Below, piece after piece: positions 24,848 to 35,188 of a stretch of DNA of 64,000 bases. Location of the stretch: positions 102,915 through 166,914 of the forward strand of contig JADKHE010000014.1 of NCBI GenBank assembly GCA_016721925.1. Reading direction: 5' to 3'. A program made the position numbers and the translations under genes. The notes under the pieces are model-generated. The model saw nothing but the letters and a program-made list of their open reading frames with translations. It did no database searches and was not told where the DNA came from. This DNA comes from Candidatus Skiveiella danica (lineage in GTDB: Bacteria; Pseudomonadota; Gammaproteobacteria; Burkholderiales; Burkholderiaceae_C). The first letter of the stretch is position 1. Each line of letters starts with the position of its first letter.

Positions 24848-26521
24848 TCAGTCGCGGTCGCTGCCCAGGGCGGCGGACAGACCGGCGGCCAGGTCAGGGC
24901 ACTGATCGGCGGGCGGCACGGCATCGGTGAAGCCGCAACGGCGCGCCATGTCCAGCGGCTGGTGCATCAGGCCGCAGACGATCAGTCGTACTCCGCGCTT
25001 GCGGCAGGCCCGGTGCAAGCTCATCAGGCTGTCGGCGCCGGATGAATCCACGTAGATGACGTTCTTGAGGTCAACGATCAGCGCCTCTGCGGGCAGCTGG
25101 TCCTCCAGCGCCTCAACCAGCTTGACCGCGCCGAAGAAGAGCGCACCGTACAGGCGGTGGGCCTGGACCTTGCCCTCCTGGCCGGCCAGGGCCGGCTGAT
25201 CGGCGGCGGTCACCGCCTCGCTGCGCGAAAGGCTGGAGATGCGGTAGATGAAGGTGACGCAGGCCGCAATCAGGCCGGCCTCGACGGCGACCGTCAGGTC
25301 GAACACGACCGTCAGGAAGAACACCGCCAGCAGGGTGATGCGGTAGGGCATGCGGTAATGGCGCAGGTGCACGAATTCGCGCCACTCGCCCATGTTCCAG
25401 GCCACGAACATCAGGATGGCGGCCAGGCAGGCCAGCGGAATGTGCGACGCCAGCGGGGCCGCAACCAGAATCACGACCAGCAGCGTGGCCGCATGCACCA
25501 TGCCGGCGACCGGGCTGGTGGCGCCGCTCTTGATGTTGGTCACGGTGCGCGCGATGGTTCCGGTGGCGGGCATACCGCCGAAGAAGGGCGTGACGAAATT
25601 GGCGATGCCCTGGGCCATGAGTTCCTGGTTGGGGTTGTGCCGATCGTCGATCATGCCGTCCGCAACGCGGGCGCACAGCAGCGACTCGATGGCGCCCAGC
25701 AAGGCCAGCGTCACCGTGGGAATCAGCAGGAACTTGGCCGATTCCCAGCTGAAGGCCGGCCAGGCGAAGGACGGCAGGCCGGCCGGGATGCCGCCGAAGC
25801 GGCTGCCGATGGTGTCCACCTTGAGGTTCAGCAGCCACACGGCCAGCGTGGCCAGGACCAGGGCGACGATCGATCCCGGGATCGGCGTGAGCTTTCCCGT
25901 GAACTGGATGCCGCTGCCGATCTTGGGCATGAAGAACTGCCAGATGACGATGATGGCGAGTGAAGCCAGCGCGACGGCGAACGCGGCCGGATTGAAGGTA
26001 TGCAGCGCCGAGCCCAGCGTTGACAGCATGCCGAAGAAATCGGCTGGCATGCTGGTCACCTGCAGGCCCAGAAAGTCCTTGACCTGCGACAGCGCGATCA
26101 GCACCGCGATGCCATTGGTGAACCCGATCACCACAGCAATCGGGATGAAGCGGATCAGCGTGCCGAGCTTGAACAGGCCCATCAGGAACAGCAGCACGCC
26201 CGACATCGCGGTCGCGATGATGAGGTTGGCCAGCCCGAAGCGCTCCACGATGCCATAGACGATGACGATGAAGGCGCCGGCCGGACCGCCGATCTGCACC
26301 GGGCTGCCACCGAGCAGCGAGATCAGCAAGCCGGCAATGATCGCAGTGAAGATGCCGGCCTCGGGCTTGAGCCCCGAGGCGATCGCGAAGGCCATGGCCA
26401 GCGGCAGGGCCACCACGCCGACCGTCAGGCCGGCGCCCACGTCGCGGGTGAAGCGGTCCCGGGTGTAGCCGTTGAGCGAGGTCAGCAGGCGCGGTTTGAA
26501 GTCAAGGGAGGGCCAATGCAT
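24848..26521 (-). CDS. SulP-family inorganic anion transporter with STAS domain
   Basis: A 557-residue inner-membrane carrier, intact. The N-terminal signature GLTVGVVALPLAMAFAIASG lies at about residues 32-51, followed by about ten to twelve helices and a C-terminal STAS domain (about 440-545; ALIVDLKNVIYVDSSGADSL). The anion could be sulfate, bicarbonate or another; sequence alone does not decide. It is convergent with the lipoprotein gene (3 bp apart) and downstream of the DUF1275 gene. It is distinct from the broken SulP at 12.4-14.1 kb. Confidence 0.9.
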   Translation of the reverse strand: MHWPSLDFKPRLLTSLNGYTRDRFTRDVGAGLTVGVVALPLAMAFAIASGLKPEAGIFTAIIAGLLISLLGGSPVQIGGPAGAFIVIVYGIVERFGLANLIIATAMSGVLLFLMGLFKLGTLIRFIPIAVVIGFTNGIAVLIALSQVKDFLGLQVTSMPADFFGMLSTLGSALHTFNPAAFAVALASLAIIVIWQFFMPKIGSGIQFTGKLTPIPGSIVALVLATLAVWLLNLKVDTIGSRFGGIPAGLPSFAWPAFSWESAKFLLIPTVTLALLGAIESLLCARVADGMIDDRHNPNQELMAQGIANFVTPFFGGMPATGTIARTVTNIKSGATSPVAGMVHAATLLVVILVAAPLASHIPLACLAAILMFVAWNMGEWREFVHLRHYRMPYRITLLAVFFLTVVFDLTVAVEAGLIAACVTFIYRISSLSRSEAVTAADQPALAGQEGKVQAHRLYGALFFGAVKLVEALEDQLPAEALIVDLKNVIYVDSSGADSLMSLHRACRKRGVRLIVCGLMHQPLDMARRCGFTDAVPPADQCPDLAAGLSAALGSDRD

Positions 26522-26616
26522 GCGCGGTTTTCAGATCCAGGGTGGAGGGTGATTTTGCTCCCAACGGTTTCAACCGCAATGCCGCTGAATTGGTCGGCGC
26601 GCGTCTCCCTGTTGGG

Positions 26617-27396
26617 TCAACGGTACGTCTGAGGCAGACGCGGGGCGATGCGACCCGATCGGATGTCGTGCAGAACCGGACCCCAGAACAACACGGCCAA
26701 CAACAGAGCCAGGGGCACGCTCGTGACGTAGCCCCAGGTCTTGAAGCCCACGGCACCGACCACGCCCCCAATGAAGAAGCAGCCCACCAACGTGAGGTGA
26801 ATGCGCAGCTTTCGGCGGTTTGCCACAATCTTGGTCGGGGCATCCGCCCCGTTGAAATACAGCAGCTTGCCCAATTCGATGCCGATATCGGTCACCAGGC
26901 CGGTGACATGGGTGGTGCGGATCTCCGCATTCGATATCTTGGTGATCAGTGCGTTCTGCAGACCCATGATGAAGCACAGCAGCAGCACGGTCAGGGGAAT
27001 GAAGAGGCCCGATGACAGGTTGATTGCCGCCCCGAACAACCCGAAGACCAGCAACAGTCCTGCTTCGACGACGAGAGGGCGGGCGAAGGCGCTGCGCAAT
27101 TGCCGTCGCAGGCTCCAGTTGACCATCCACGCGGTGGTGACGGCCCCGCCGACGAAAGCCAGCAAGGCCACCAGCCCCGCCAGTGCCAGCCGGAGTTCGC
27201 CCAAGGCGAGATGGTCCGTGATCGACGACAGCATGCCCGTCATGTGTGACGTGTATTGCCCGACGGCCAGAAAACCACCGGCGTTGATGGCACCGGCAAC
27301 AAAGCTGAGGCTGGCTCCGAGCCGCAAGTTGACCTGGGCGGATCGGTGGCTGTCGGTCCACCAATGGGGGTGATGGGCGGGATGGGGAAAAAGCAT
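26617..27396 (-). CDS. DUF1275 (YoaK-like) membrane protein
   Basis: A 259-residue membrane protein with about six to seven hydrophobic segments. GAINAGGFLAVGQYTSHMTG (about residues 31-50) and FIMGLQNALITKIS followed by RTTHVTGLVTDIG are the DUF1275 hallmarks. The function of the family is unknown. The start at 27396 (MLFPHP) was chosen; a GTG-type start 45 bp upstream would add a charged leader. It is divergent from the 7TMR-DISM gene. Confidence 0.85.
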   Translation of the reverse strand: MLFPHPAHHPHWWTDSHRSAQVNLRLGASLSFVAGAINAGGFLAVGQYTSHMTGMLSSITDHLALGELRLALAGLVALLAFVGGAVTTAWMVNWSLRRQLRSAFARPLVVEAGLLLVFGLFGAAINLSSGLFIPLTVLLLCFIMGLQNALITKISNAEIRTTHVTGLVTDIGIELGKLLYFNGADAPTKIVANRRKLRIHLTLVGCFFIGGVVGAVGFKTWGYVTSVPLALLLAVLFWGPVLHDIRSGRIAPRLPQTYR

Positions 27397-27575
27397 GGGT
27401 CGGAGCCGCCATTTCTGCTGGGCCGGGGGGCCGGCACACACGGTGGCGAGCCTTGATTCTAGGCCTCGCCCTGACTGCTCGGTCGCGTGGCAACGGGTGG
27501 GATCGCCGAATCGATATCAGCCTGTCCTCGCCAGGGAGACTGCTACAGTCGACAAAAAATCAGAGGTCAACGAGT

Positions 27576-29297
27576 GTGAACATCCTGCGCTTGTGTCTGG
27601 TGTTGCTGATGCTGGCGGGTCTGGCGGCGCCTGCCAGCGCGGAGGGTCGCCTCTGGGATTCCGGCGACACGCTCACCGGACAGGTCCTGGTCGACCCTTC
27701 GGGACAGATGGGGCCGGATGAAGCCCTGAATCGTCTGCGCGCAGGAGCGGGCCAGAACTATTCCCCGAAGGTCTTTTATCCCACCAGCGGTTCGACGGCA
27801 GTGTGGTTTCTGCTGGACGTGCCCGCACAGCAAAGGGCGTCCTCCGTGCTGCTGATTCCGTACCCGGGCCTGAACTCGTTGCGCCTGTACGAGGCGGGCA
27901 GCGGCGGCACGCCCTGGCGGGTGCTCGCCGCAGGCGATGACCTGCCCGTGGCGAACTGGGCCGTGCCTCACCTGTTTCCAGCCATGCCGCTTGAAGCGGC
28001 AGACGGAGCCGGACGCGCGCTGCTGCTGCGGGTCCAGAACTCGCATCCGGTGACCTTCCCCTGGCGCATCGAGGAGCGAGCGGCGTTCGATGCCCGCCAT
28101 CAACGCCTGGTGCTGGTGCTGGGCATGTATCTCGGGCTGGTGGCGCTGGTGGTGATCCTGGCTGCGACCAATGCTTACACCCTGCGGGAGCCGGTGCACG
28201 CGGTCTACGCCTTCCATGTGCTGACACTGGCGTTGACGCAGAGCACGCTCACCGGCGTCTCCGGCCTGTTTTTCTGGCCGGACAGCCCGCGCTGGAACGA
28301 TGCCTCGGCCACGGTGCTGCCGATGTTGAGCCTGGCGGCGGCTGCCTGGTTTGTGCGCACCGTGGTGTCTCCGCCGCCGCGGCCCTGGCTGGGCTGGCTG
28401 CTGTGGGCTTATGCCGCCGTGGCGGTGATCCTCGCGATCTCGTTCGGCACGCTGGGGCGCGACCCGGTGTTCCGGCTGGCCAACTACTTTTTTCTGGCGG
28501 GCATTCCGCTGCTGGTCGGCACGTTGGTCTGGCATGCCCGGTTCCGGTCGGTCCATGGCTGGTGGCTCGTGGCCGGGCTGTCGGCCTTGTTTGCCGGGGC
28601 GATCTTCACGGCCATGCGCAATCTCGGCGTGTTGCCGATGAACACGGTCACCCAGTACGGGGCGCAACTGGGCGCCGCGGTCGAGATTCCGCTGCTGATG
28701 ATCGGCCTGTACCTGCGCAGCCGCGACCGGCGCGATGCGTTGGTGAGGCGCGCGGCGCTGCAGACCCGCGATCCGGTCACCGGGCTGGCCAACGACCGGG
28801 TCACCCGCGAGCGCGTCGACCATCTGGTGGAGCGGCTGGCGCTGCAGCCGGGCAGTGCCTGCGTGATGCGGGTGCGGGTGGGCAACCTCAGGGACATTTT
28901 CAACGCCCACGGCATCCAGATCATGGCCGGCGCCACCTTGCATGCGGCCTCTTGCCTGGCGTTGATCACCCGCGAGGGCGACACCACCGGGCGGCTGAAG
29001 GACGGCGATTTCGTGCTGATCTTGGAGCGGCCCCTGACCGAAGAAAAGGCGATGCAGGAGGCGGCCCGGGTCGTTGCACGGGGATTGGCCTACTCGAAGC
29101 GCCTACCGCCGGAGGTCACGATCCGCTTCCACATCGCGCTGAGCCTGACAGCACAGACCGCGGGCCACGGCGACCGGCTGCTGGATGGACTCGGCGCGCT
29201 GCTCAACGAGATTGCACGGGCACCGCAACGGGTGATCCGGATCGCGCCGCCGTTCAGTGCACCCGCATCCCGGGCTGGGCTCCCGGCCAAGGGTTGA
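27576..29297 (+). CDS. 7TMR-DISM signalling protein with degenerate GGDEF domain
   Basis: A 573-residue membrane signalling protein. A signal peptide (NILRLCLVLLMLAGLAAPAS) is followed by a periplasmic 7TMR-DISM extracellular domain (about 30-175), seven predicted helices (about 185-390) and a C-terminal GGDEF-like domain (from RDPVTGLAND at about 405). The active-site loop reads GRLKDGDFVLIL where active diguanylate cyclases have RxGGDEF, so it is probably not a cyclase; it may bind nucleotide or serve as a signalling scaffold. GTG 27576 is preceded by AGAGG. Its 3' end overlaps the convergent metG by 44 bp. Confidence 0.8.
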   Translation: MNILRLCLVLLMLAGLAAPASAEGRLWDSGDTLTGQVLVDPSGQMGPDEALNRLRAGAGQNYSPKVFYPTSGSTAVWFLLDVPAQQRASSVLLIPYPGLNSLRLYEAGSGGTPWRVLAAGDDLPVANWAVPHLFPAMPLEAADGAGRALLLRVQNSHPVTFPWRIEERAAFDARHQRLVLVLGMYLGLVALVVILAATNAYTLREPVHAVYAFHVLTLALTQSTLTGVSGLFFWPDSPRWNDASATVLPMLSLAAAAWFVRTVVSPPPRPWLGWLLWAYAAVAVILAISFGTLGRDPVFRLANYFFLAGIPLLVGTLVWHARFRSVHGWWLVAGLSALFAGAIFTAMRNLGVLPMNTVTQYGAQLGAAVEIPLLMIGLYLRSRDRRDALVRRAALQTRDPVTGLANDRVTRERVDHLVERLALQPGSACVMRVRVGNLRDIFNAHGIQIMAGATLHAASCLALITREGDTTGRLKDGDFVLILERPLTEEKAMQEAARVVARGLAYSKRLPPEVTIRFHIALSLTAQTAGHGDRLLDGLGALLNEIARAPQRVIRIAPPFSAPASRAGLPAKG

Positions 29298-31341
29298 GCA
29301 CGTAGATGCCAGGGGCGGTTTTTTCGTCGGCATGGCTGGCGGCCAGCACCATGCCTTCGCTGACACCGAACTTCATCTTGCGCGGCGCCAGATTGGCCAC
29401 CATCACGGTGAGCTTGCCGACCAACTCCTCGGGCTTGTAGGCGCTGGCGATACCCGAGAACACGTTGCGGGTGCGACCCTCGCCGACGTCCAGCGTCAGG
29501 CGCAACAGCTTGGTCGAGCCCTCCACCGCCTCGCACGCGACGATCCGGGCGATGCGAAGGTCGATCTTCGCGAAGTCGTCGATGGAGATGACGGGCGCGA
29601 TTTCCTCGCCGCCCGGCAGGATCTTTTCGGGCTCCGGCGCAGGGGGTGCCTCGAAGAGCGCGTCCAGCTGCTTCTGCTCCACGCGCTGCATCAGGTGTTT
29701 GTATTCGCCGATGGCGTGGCCGGCGGGCAGGCGTTGCGTGGCCGAATCAAACGTCAGCGGCGCCACATTCAGAAACGCCTCGACCTGAGCGGCCAGCGCC
29801 GGCAGGACCGGCTTCAGGCAGGTCGTCAGCAGCCGGAAGGCCTGGATGCAGGTGGTGCAGACGTCGTGCAGGCGCACTTCCATGCCGGACTGCTTGGCCA
29901 GCTCCCAGGGCTTGTTCTGGTCCACGTAGGCGTTCACGCGGTCAGCCAGCAACATGGTCTCACGCAGCGCCTTGCCGTACTCGCGTTCGGCATAGAGCTC
30001 GGCAATCGCCGGCAAGGCGTCGTGCAGGTGCTCCAGCAAGGCATCGCCGTCGGCCGACACCTCGCCGAGCAGGCCGCCGAAACGCTTGCTGATGAAGCCG
30101 GCCGAGCGCGAGGCAATGTTGATGTACTTGCCCACCAGGTCGGCGTTGACGCGCGCCATGAAATCCTCGGGACTGAACTCCACATCCTCGTTGCGGCTGT
30201 TGAGCTTGGCGGCAATGTAGTAGCGCAGCCACTCGGGGTTCATGCCGAGCGCCAGGTACTTCAGCGGATCCAGCCCGGTGCCGCGGCTTTTGCTCATTTT
30301 TTCCGCATTGATGGTCAGGAAGCCGTGCACGAAGACCGAATTGGGCGTCTTGCGGCCGCTGAAGTGCAAAAGAGCCGGCCAGAACAGCGTGTGGAAGGTG
30401 ACGATGTCCTTGCCGATGAAGTGGTACTGCTCGGTGGCCGGGTCGGCCATGAAGGCTTCGTAGTCCAGGCCGATCTTGCCGAAGAGGTTCTTCAGCGAGG
30501 CCAGGTAGCCGATCGGCGCGTCCAGCCAGACGTAGAAGTACTTGCCCGGCGCATCGGGAATCTCGATGCCGAAGTAGGGCGCGTCGCGGCTGATGTCCCA
30601 ATCGGCCATTCCGTGGCCGACCACGCCGTCGGCGTTCTCGGTCGGCAGCAGCCACTCCTTGATCTTGTTGTAGACCTCGGTCTGCAGGTGGCCGCTGCCC
30701 TGCGTCCACTGCTCCAGGAATGCCACACAGCGCGGATCGGACAGCTTGAAGAAATAGTGCTCCGAGTGGCGCAGCTGCGGCGTCACGCCGCTGAGCGCCG
30801 AGTAGGGGTTTTTGAGTTCCGTCGGGGCATAGACCGCCCCACAGTTCTCGCAGTTGTCGCCATACTGGTCCTTGGCGCCGCACTTGGGGCATTCCCCCTT
30901 GATGAAGCGATCGGGCAGGAACATGTTCTTTTCGGGGTCGAAGAACTGCTCGATGGTCTTGGTGGCGATGAGTCCTGCGGCCTTCAGGTCGCGGTAGATG
31001 GCCCGGGCCAGTTCATGGTTTTCCACTCCGTCGGTGGAATGCCAGTTGTCAAAGGCAATATGGAACCCGTCCAGGTAGGGCTTGCGGCCGGCGGCGATGT
31101 CGGCCACGAACTGCTGAGGTGTCTTGCCGGCCTTTTCGGCGGCAATCATGATCGGCGCGCCGTGCGCATCGTCGGCGCAGACGAAAAACACCGTATGGCC
31201 CTGCATGCGCTGGAACCGCACCCAGATGTCGGCCTGGATGTATTCCATGATGTGGCCGATGTGGAAATTGCCGTTGGCGTACGGCAGCGCGGTGGTGACG
31301 AAAAGCTGCCGTGCGGCGGGCTTCGGGGGCGTGGGGGACAT
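29254..31341 (-). CDS. metG: Methionyl-tRNA synthetase
   Basis: A class I aminoacyl-tRNA synthetase of 695 residues charging tRNA-Met. The HIGH motif is in YANGNFHIGHIMEY (about 19-32), the zinc-binding knuckle in CPKCGAKDQYGDNCENCG (about 150-168) and KMSKS in INAEKMSKSRGTG (about 347). The C-terminal about 110 residues are the dimerising tRNA-binding domain (DFAKIDLRIARIVACE). The start at 31341 follows the usual N-terminus; longer upstream frames have no support. It is divergent from apbC and overlaps the convergent 7TMR-DISM gene by 44 bp. Confidence 0.97.
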   Translation of the reverse strand: MSPTPPKPAARQLFVTTALPYANGNFHIGHIMEYIQADIWVRFQRMQGHTVFFVCADDAHGAPIMIAAEKAGKTPQQFVADIAAGRKPYLDGFHIAFDNWHSTDGVENHELARAIYRDLKAAGLIATKTIEQFFDPEKNMFLPDRFIKGECPKCGAKDQYGDNCENCGAVYAPTELKNPYSALSGVTPQLRHSEHYFFKLSDPRCVAFLEQWTQGSGHLQTEVYNKIKEWLLPTENADGVVGHGMADWDISRDAPYFGIEIPDAPGKYFYVWLDAPIGYLASLKNLFGKIGLDYEAFMADPATEQYHFIGKDIVTFHTLFWPALLHFSGRKTPNSVFVHGFLTINAEKMSKSRGTGLDPLKYLALGMNPEWLRYYIAAKLNSRNEDVEFSPEDFMARVNADLVGKYINIASRSAGFISKRFGGLLGEVSADGDALLEHLHDALPAIAELYAEREYGKALRETMLLADRVNAYVDQNKPWELAKQSGMEVRLHDVCTTCIQAFRLLTTCLKPVLPALAAQVEAFLNVAPLTFDSATQRLPAGHAIGEYKHLMQRVEQKQLDALFEAPPAPEPEKILPGGEEIAPVISIDDFAKIDLRIARIVACEAVEGSTKLLRLTLDVGEGRTRNVFSGIASAYKPEELVGKLTVMVANLAPRKMKFGVSEGMVLAASHADEKTAPGIYVLNPWPGAQPGMRVH

Positions 31342-31429
31342 TGCGTGCTTTTTTCTAGGGGAATCCCGGATTTTATAAGTTGTGGCTAAACTGCGCGCCA
31401 CTTCCCTCGTTTCTCCGAAAGATCCCTGA

Positions 31430-32518
31430 ATGGCCACACCAGACCAACTGCTGCAAGCCCTGCAAACCGTCGTCGATCCCAACACCGGCACCGATTTCGT
31501 CACGACCAAGGCACTCAAGAACCTTCAGGTCTCGGGCGGAGATGTCGCCTTCGACGTGGAGCTTGGCTATCCGGCCAAGAGCCAGATCCCGGCGCTTCGC
31601 CGGGCCTTGATCGCCGCAGCCAAAGGCGTCGCCGGCGTGGAGAACGTGTCGGCCAACGTCACCCAGAAGATCGTGGCCCATGCCGCCCAGCGCGGCGTGG
31701 CCCTGCTGCCGCAGGTCAAGAACATCATTGCGGTCGCTTCCGGCAAGGGCGGCGTGGGCAAGAGCACGACGGCGGTGAACCTGGCGTTGGCCCTGGCGGC
31801 CGAGGGGGCCTCGGTCGGCTTGCTCGACGCGGACATCTACGGCCCCAGCCAGCCCATGATGATGGGCATCGAAGGGCGCCCCGAGTCGTCCGACGGCCAG
31901 ACCATGGAACCGCTGGAGAACCACGGCGTGCAGGTGATGTCGATCGGATTCCTCGTCGACAAGGATGAGGCCATGATCTGGCGCGGTCCCATGGCCACTC
32001 AGGCGCTGGAGCAGCTGCTGCGCCAGACCAACTGGAAAGACCTGGACTACCTCATCGTCGACATGCCCCCCGGCACCGGCGATATCCAGCTCACGCTCTC
32101 CCAGCGCGTGCCCATGACCGGCGCCGTGATCGTGACCACCCCCCAGGACATCGCGCTGCTGGACGCCCGCAAGGGCATCAAGATGTTCGAGAAGGTCGGC
32201 GTGCCGATCCTGGGCATCGTGGAGAACATGGCCGTGCACGTGTGCAGCCAGTGCGGCCACGTGGAGCACATCTTCGGCGCGGAAGGCGGCAAGAAGATGG
32301 CGGCGGAATACAGCATGGACTACCTGGGCGCGCTGCCGCTGGACATCCAGATCCGTCTGCAGGCCGACAGTGGCAAGCCCACGGTGGTGGCGGACCCCGA
32401 CGGCGAGGTGGCCGGCATTTACAAGGCCGTGGCGCGCCAGGTGGCCATCAAGATCGCCGCCAAGGCCAAAGATTTTTCTTCGAAGTTTCCGGCGATCAAG
32501 ATTTCGAAGGATACGTAA
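31430..32518 (+). CDS. apbC: Mrp/ApbC iron-sulfur cluster carrier ATPase
   Basis: A 362-residue cytosolic P-loop ATPase that delivers Fe-S clusters. An N-terminal MIP18-like domain (about 1-85) precedes the ATPase core with the deviant Walker A loop ASGKGGVGKSTTAVNLALAL (about 102-121). The cluster-binding CxxC is in VCSQCGHVEHIFG (about 270). It is divergent from metG, a conserved arrangement. Several Fe-S enzymes nearby (BoxA, formate dehydrogenase) are plausible clients. Confidence 0.94.
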   Translation: MATPDQLLQALQTVVDPNTGTDFVTTKALKNLQVSGGDVAFDVELGYPAKSQIPALRRALIAAAKGVAGVENVSANVTQKIVAHAAQRGVALLPQVKNIIAVASGKGGVGKSTTAVNLALALAAEGASVGLLDADIYGPSQPMMMGIEGRPESSDGQTMEPLENHGVQVMSIGFLVDKDEAMIWRGPMATQALEQLLRQTNWKDLDYLIVDMPPGTGDIQLTLSQRVPMTGAVIVTTPQDIALLDARKGIKMFEKVGVPILGIVENMAVHVCSQCGHVEHIFGAEGGKKMAAEYSMDYLGALPLDIQIRLQADSGKPTVVADPDGEVAGIYKAVARQVAIKIAAKAKDFSSKFPAIKISKDT

Positions 32519-32547
32519 GGGTTGGAGACTGATTTCTAAGGGAATTT

Positions 32548-32587
32548 GGCCTCTTCCCAGCGTGGGATGGTCGTTGTTTGCTATCCA
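32548..32587 (+). repeat. Hairpin-tipped interspersed repeat, copy 7
   Basis: Closest to the family consensus: GGCC, TTCCCAGCGTGGGATGGTCG, TTTGCTATCCA. It lies just after apbC. The distal hairpin arm is not evident. Confidence 0.75.
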
Positions 32588-32649
32588 TTTTTAGTTTTTC
32601 TTGAGGCCGGTGGCCGGGTCTCGGCCCGGCGGCCGACTCACTTTTGGCG

Positions 32650-32675
32650 AAACCCGCCATGCGGGTTTTCTTTGT
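32650..32675 (+). terminator. Candidate rho-independent terminator after apbC
   Basis: Perfect 8-bp stem AAACCCGC-CAT-GCGGGTTT followed by TTCTTTGTT. It lies about 130 bp after the apbC stop. It may instead be part of the larger repeat element around it. Confidence 0.45.
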
Positions 32676-32737
32676 TGGCCAAAGGCGCGCTGCACGCGCG
32701 GGGTTTGCTCACTTTGCGCAGCAAAGTTACGCAAACA

Positions 32738-33221
32738 CCAAAAGTAAGCAAAAGAAAGGCGAGCCGGGCGTCCGGTCCGCTGCGCGGTGCCTTGCGCTGC
32801 TCGAAACCGGCGGGAGGCTCAGAAACTCGGGCCTTTGGCCCTCAGACATCTGAGCCTCTTGATCCGCCGGCTTCTGCGCTGCTCAGCCCGGCCGCAACGG
32901 CATGGGGAGGAACATCCGGACATCCTGACATCCAGCAGCCAAAAAGCCAGCCGGACACCGGCTCGCGCGGCTTCTAGGGCCAGCGCCTCCAAAGTCGCGT
33001 CGTGAGAAATCCGCCCGGTACAGGCGCGCTGCGGCACCCGGTTTTCTTCCCACGCCATTATGCGGAGGCGAGTAGCGCAGATATGGGCGGATCAGGGCTG
33101 GCGTTGTCTGAGCGAAGCGAGTTTAGCCAGCCCCCGCACAAATCGAGCAACGCAGCATGCCCGTAGCGCAGCGAAGGGACGACGCATCCGGCTCGCCTTT
33201 TCTTTGCCTACTTTCTTTTGG
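32738..33221. repeat. Large imperfect inverted-repeat element
   Basis: The left arm (32738-32767, CCAAAAGTAAGCAAAAGAAA then GGCGAGCCGG) and right arm (33188-33221, CCGGCTCGCCTTTTCTTTGC then CTACTTTCTTTTGG) are reverse complements with a few gaps. They enclose about 420 bp without a gene. Similar sequences occur, from memory, between genes in Comamonadaceae; the role is unknown. Confidence 0.6.
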
Positions 33222-33286
33222 CGAAGCAAAAGACAAGTAGGTCGCCCGCCGGGGCGAGACCCAGCTTGTATCAAAACCCGGCCAGA

Positions 33287-33331
33287 CTACTTAAATAAAA
33301 GTAGCAATCCAGGACCATCCCACGCTGGGAA
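33287..33331 (-). repeat. Hairpin-tipped interspersed repeat, copy 8
   Basis: Perfect tip CTACTT-AAATAA-AAGTAG (33287-33304), then GCAATCCAGGACCATCCCAC and GCTGGGA. It is in opposite orientation to copy 7, so the two face outward around the intergenic element. Confidence 0.75.
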
Positions 33332-33387
33332 TACTCCCAAGAATCTCAATTTCCTCCCGCAGCGGCTGCCCGCCCGGCCGCTCGGGC

Positions 33388-34956
<1,569 letters not shown>

Positions 34957-35076
34957 GGTGTGGGTTCCGGTGCGTTTCAACAGGCGGCTGAGCGGGCTGC
35001 ATGCATGCTCAGCGGGCATGAACAGGTCAAATAATTCAATCAGAGCAGCCCCAGGCGCCTGACTTCCTTGTATAAA

Positions 35077-35117
35077 TGCATTATTGTGCGTCTTACGATA
35101 ATATGCATTAAAGTGCA
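35077..35117. promoter_or_regulatory. BoxR-type operator sites, bclA/boxR divergent promoter
   Basis: TGCA-TTAAAG-TGCA at 35104-35117 is a perfect TGCA-N6-TGCA site. TGCA-TTATTG-TGCG at 35077-35090 is a second site with one mismatch. They are 13 bases apart between the divergent bclA and boxR genes. Half-sites of TGCA are known for the BzdR/BoxR regulator family. Confidence 0.7.
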
Positions 35118-35188
35118 TGTCAAGCACAACAAGTGAATGCGAGCCCCGGGGTTTTCCCGGTCGCCAAGGTGGCTGGAGTGCATGCGAG

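Larger units (their letters stand above)
32519..33387. other. 869-bp intergenic region without a credible gene
   Basis: Short open frames exist here but none resembles a known protein and their codon use is erratic. The region instead holds two interspersed repeat copies in opposite orientation (32548-32587 and 33287-33331), a terminator-like hairpin (32650-32668) and a pair of imperfect inverted arms (32738-32767 and 33188-33221). It lies between the converging 3' ends of apbC and the benzoate-CoA ligase gene. Confidence 0.7.

Noticed and set aside
32519..33387. Several short open frames in the apbC-bclA gap
   Set aside because: They overlap inverted repeats, lack ribosome binding sites and resemble no protein family.
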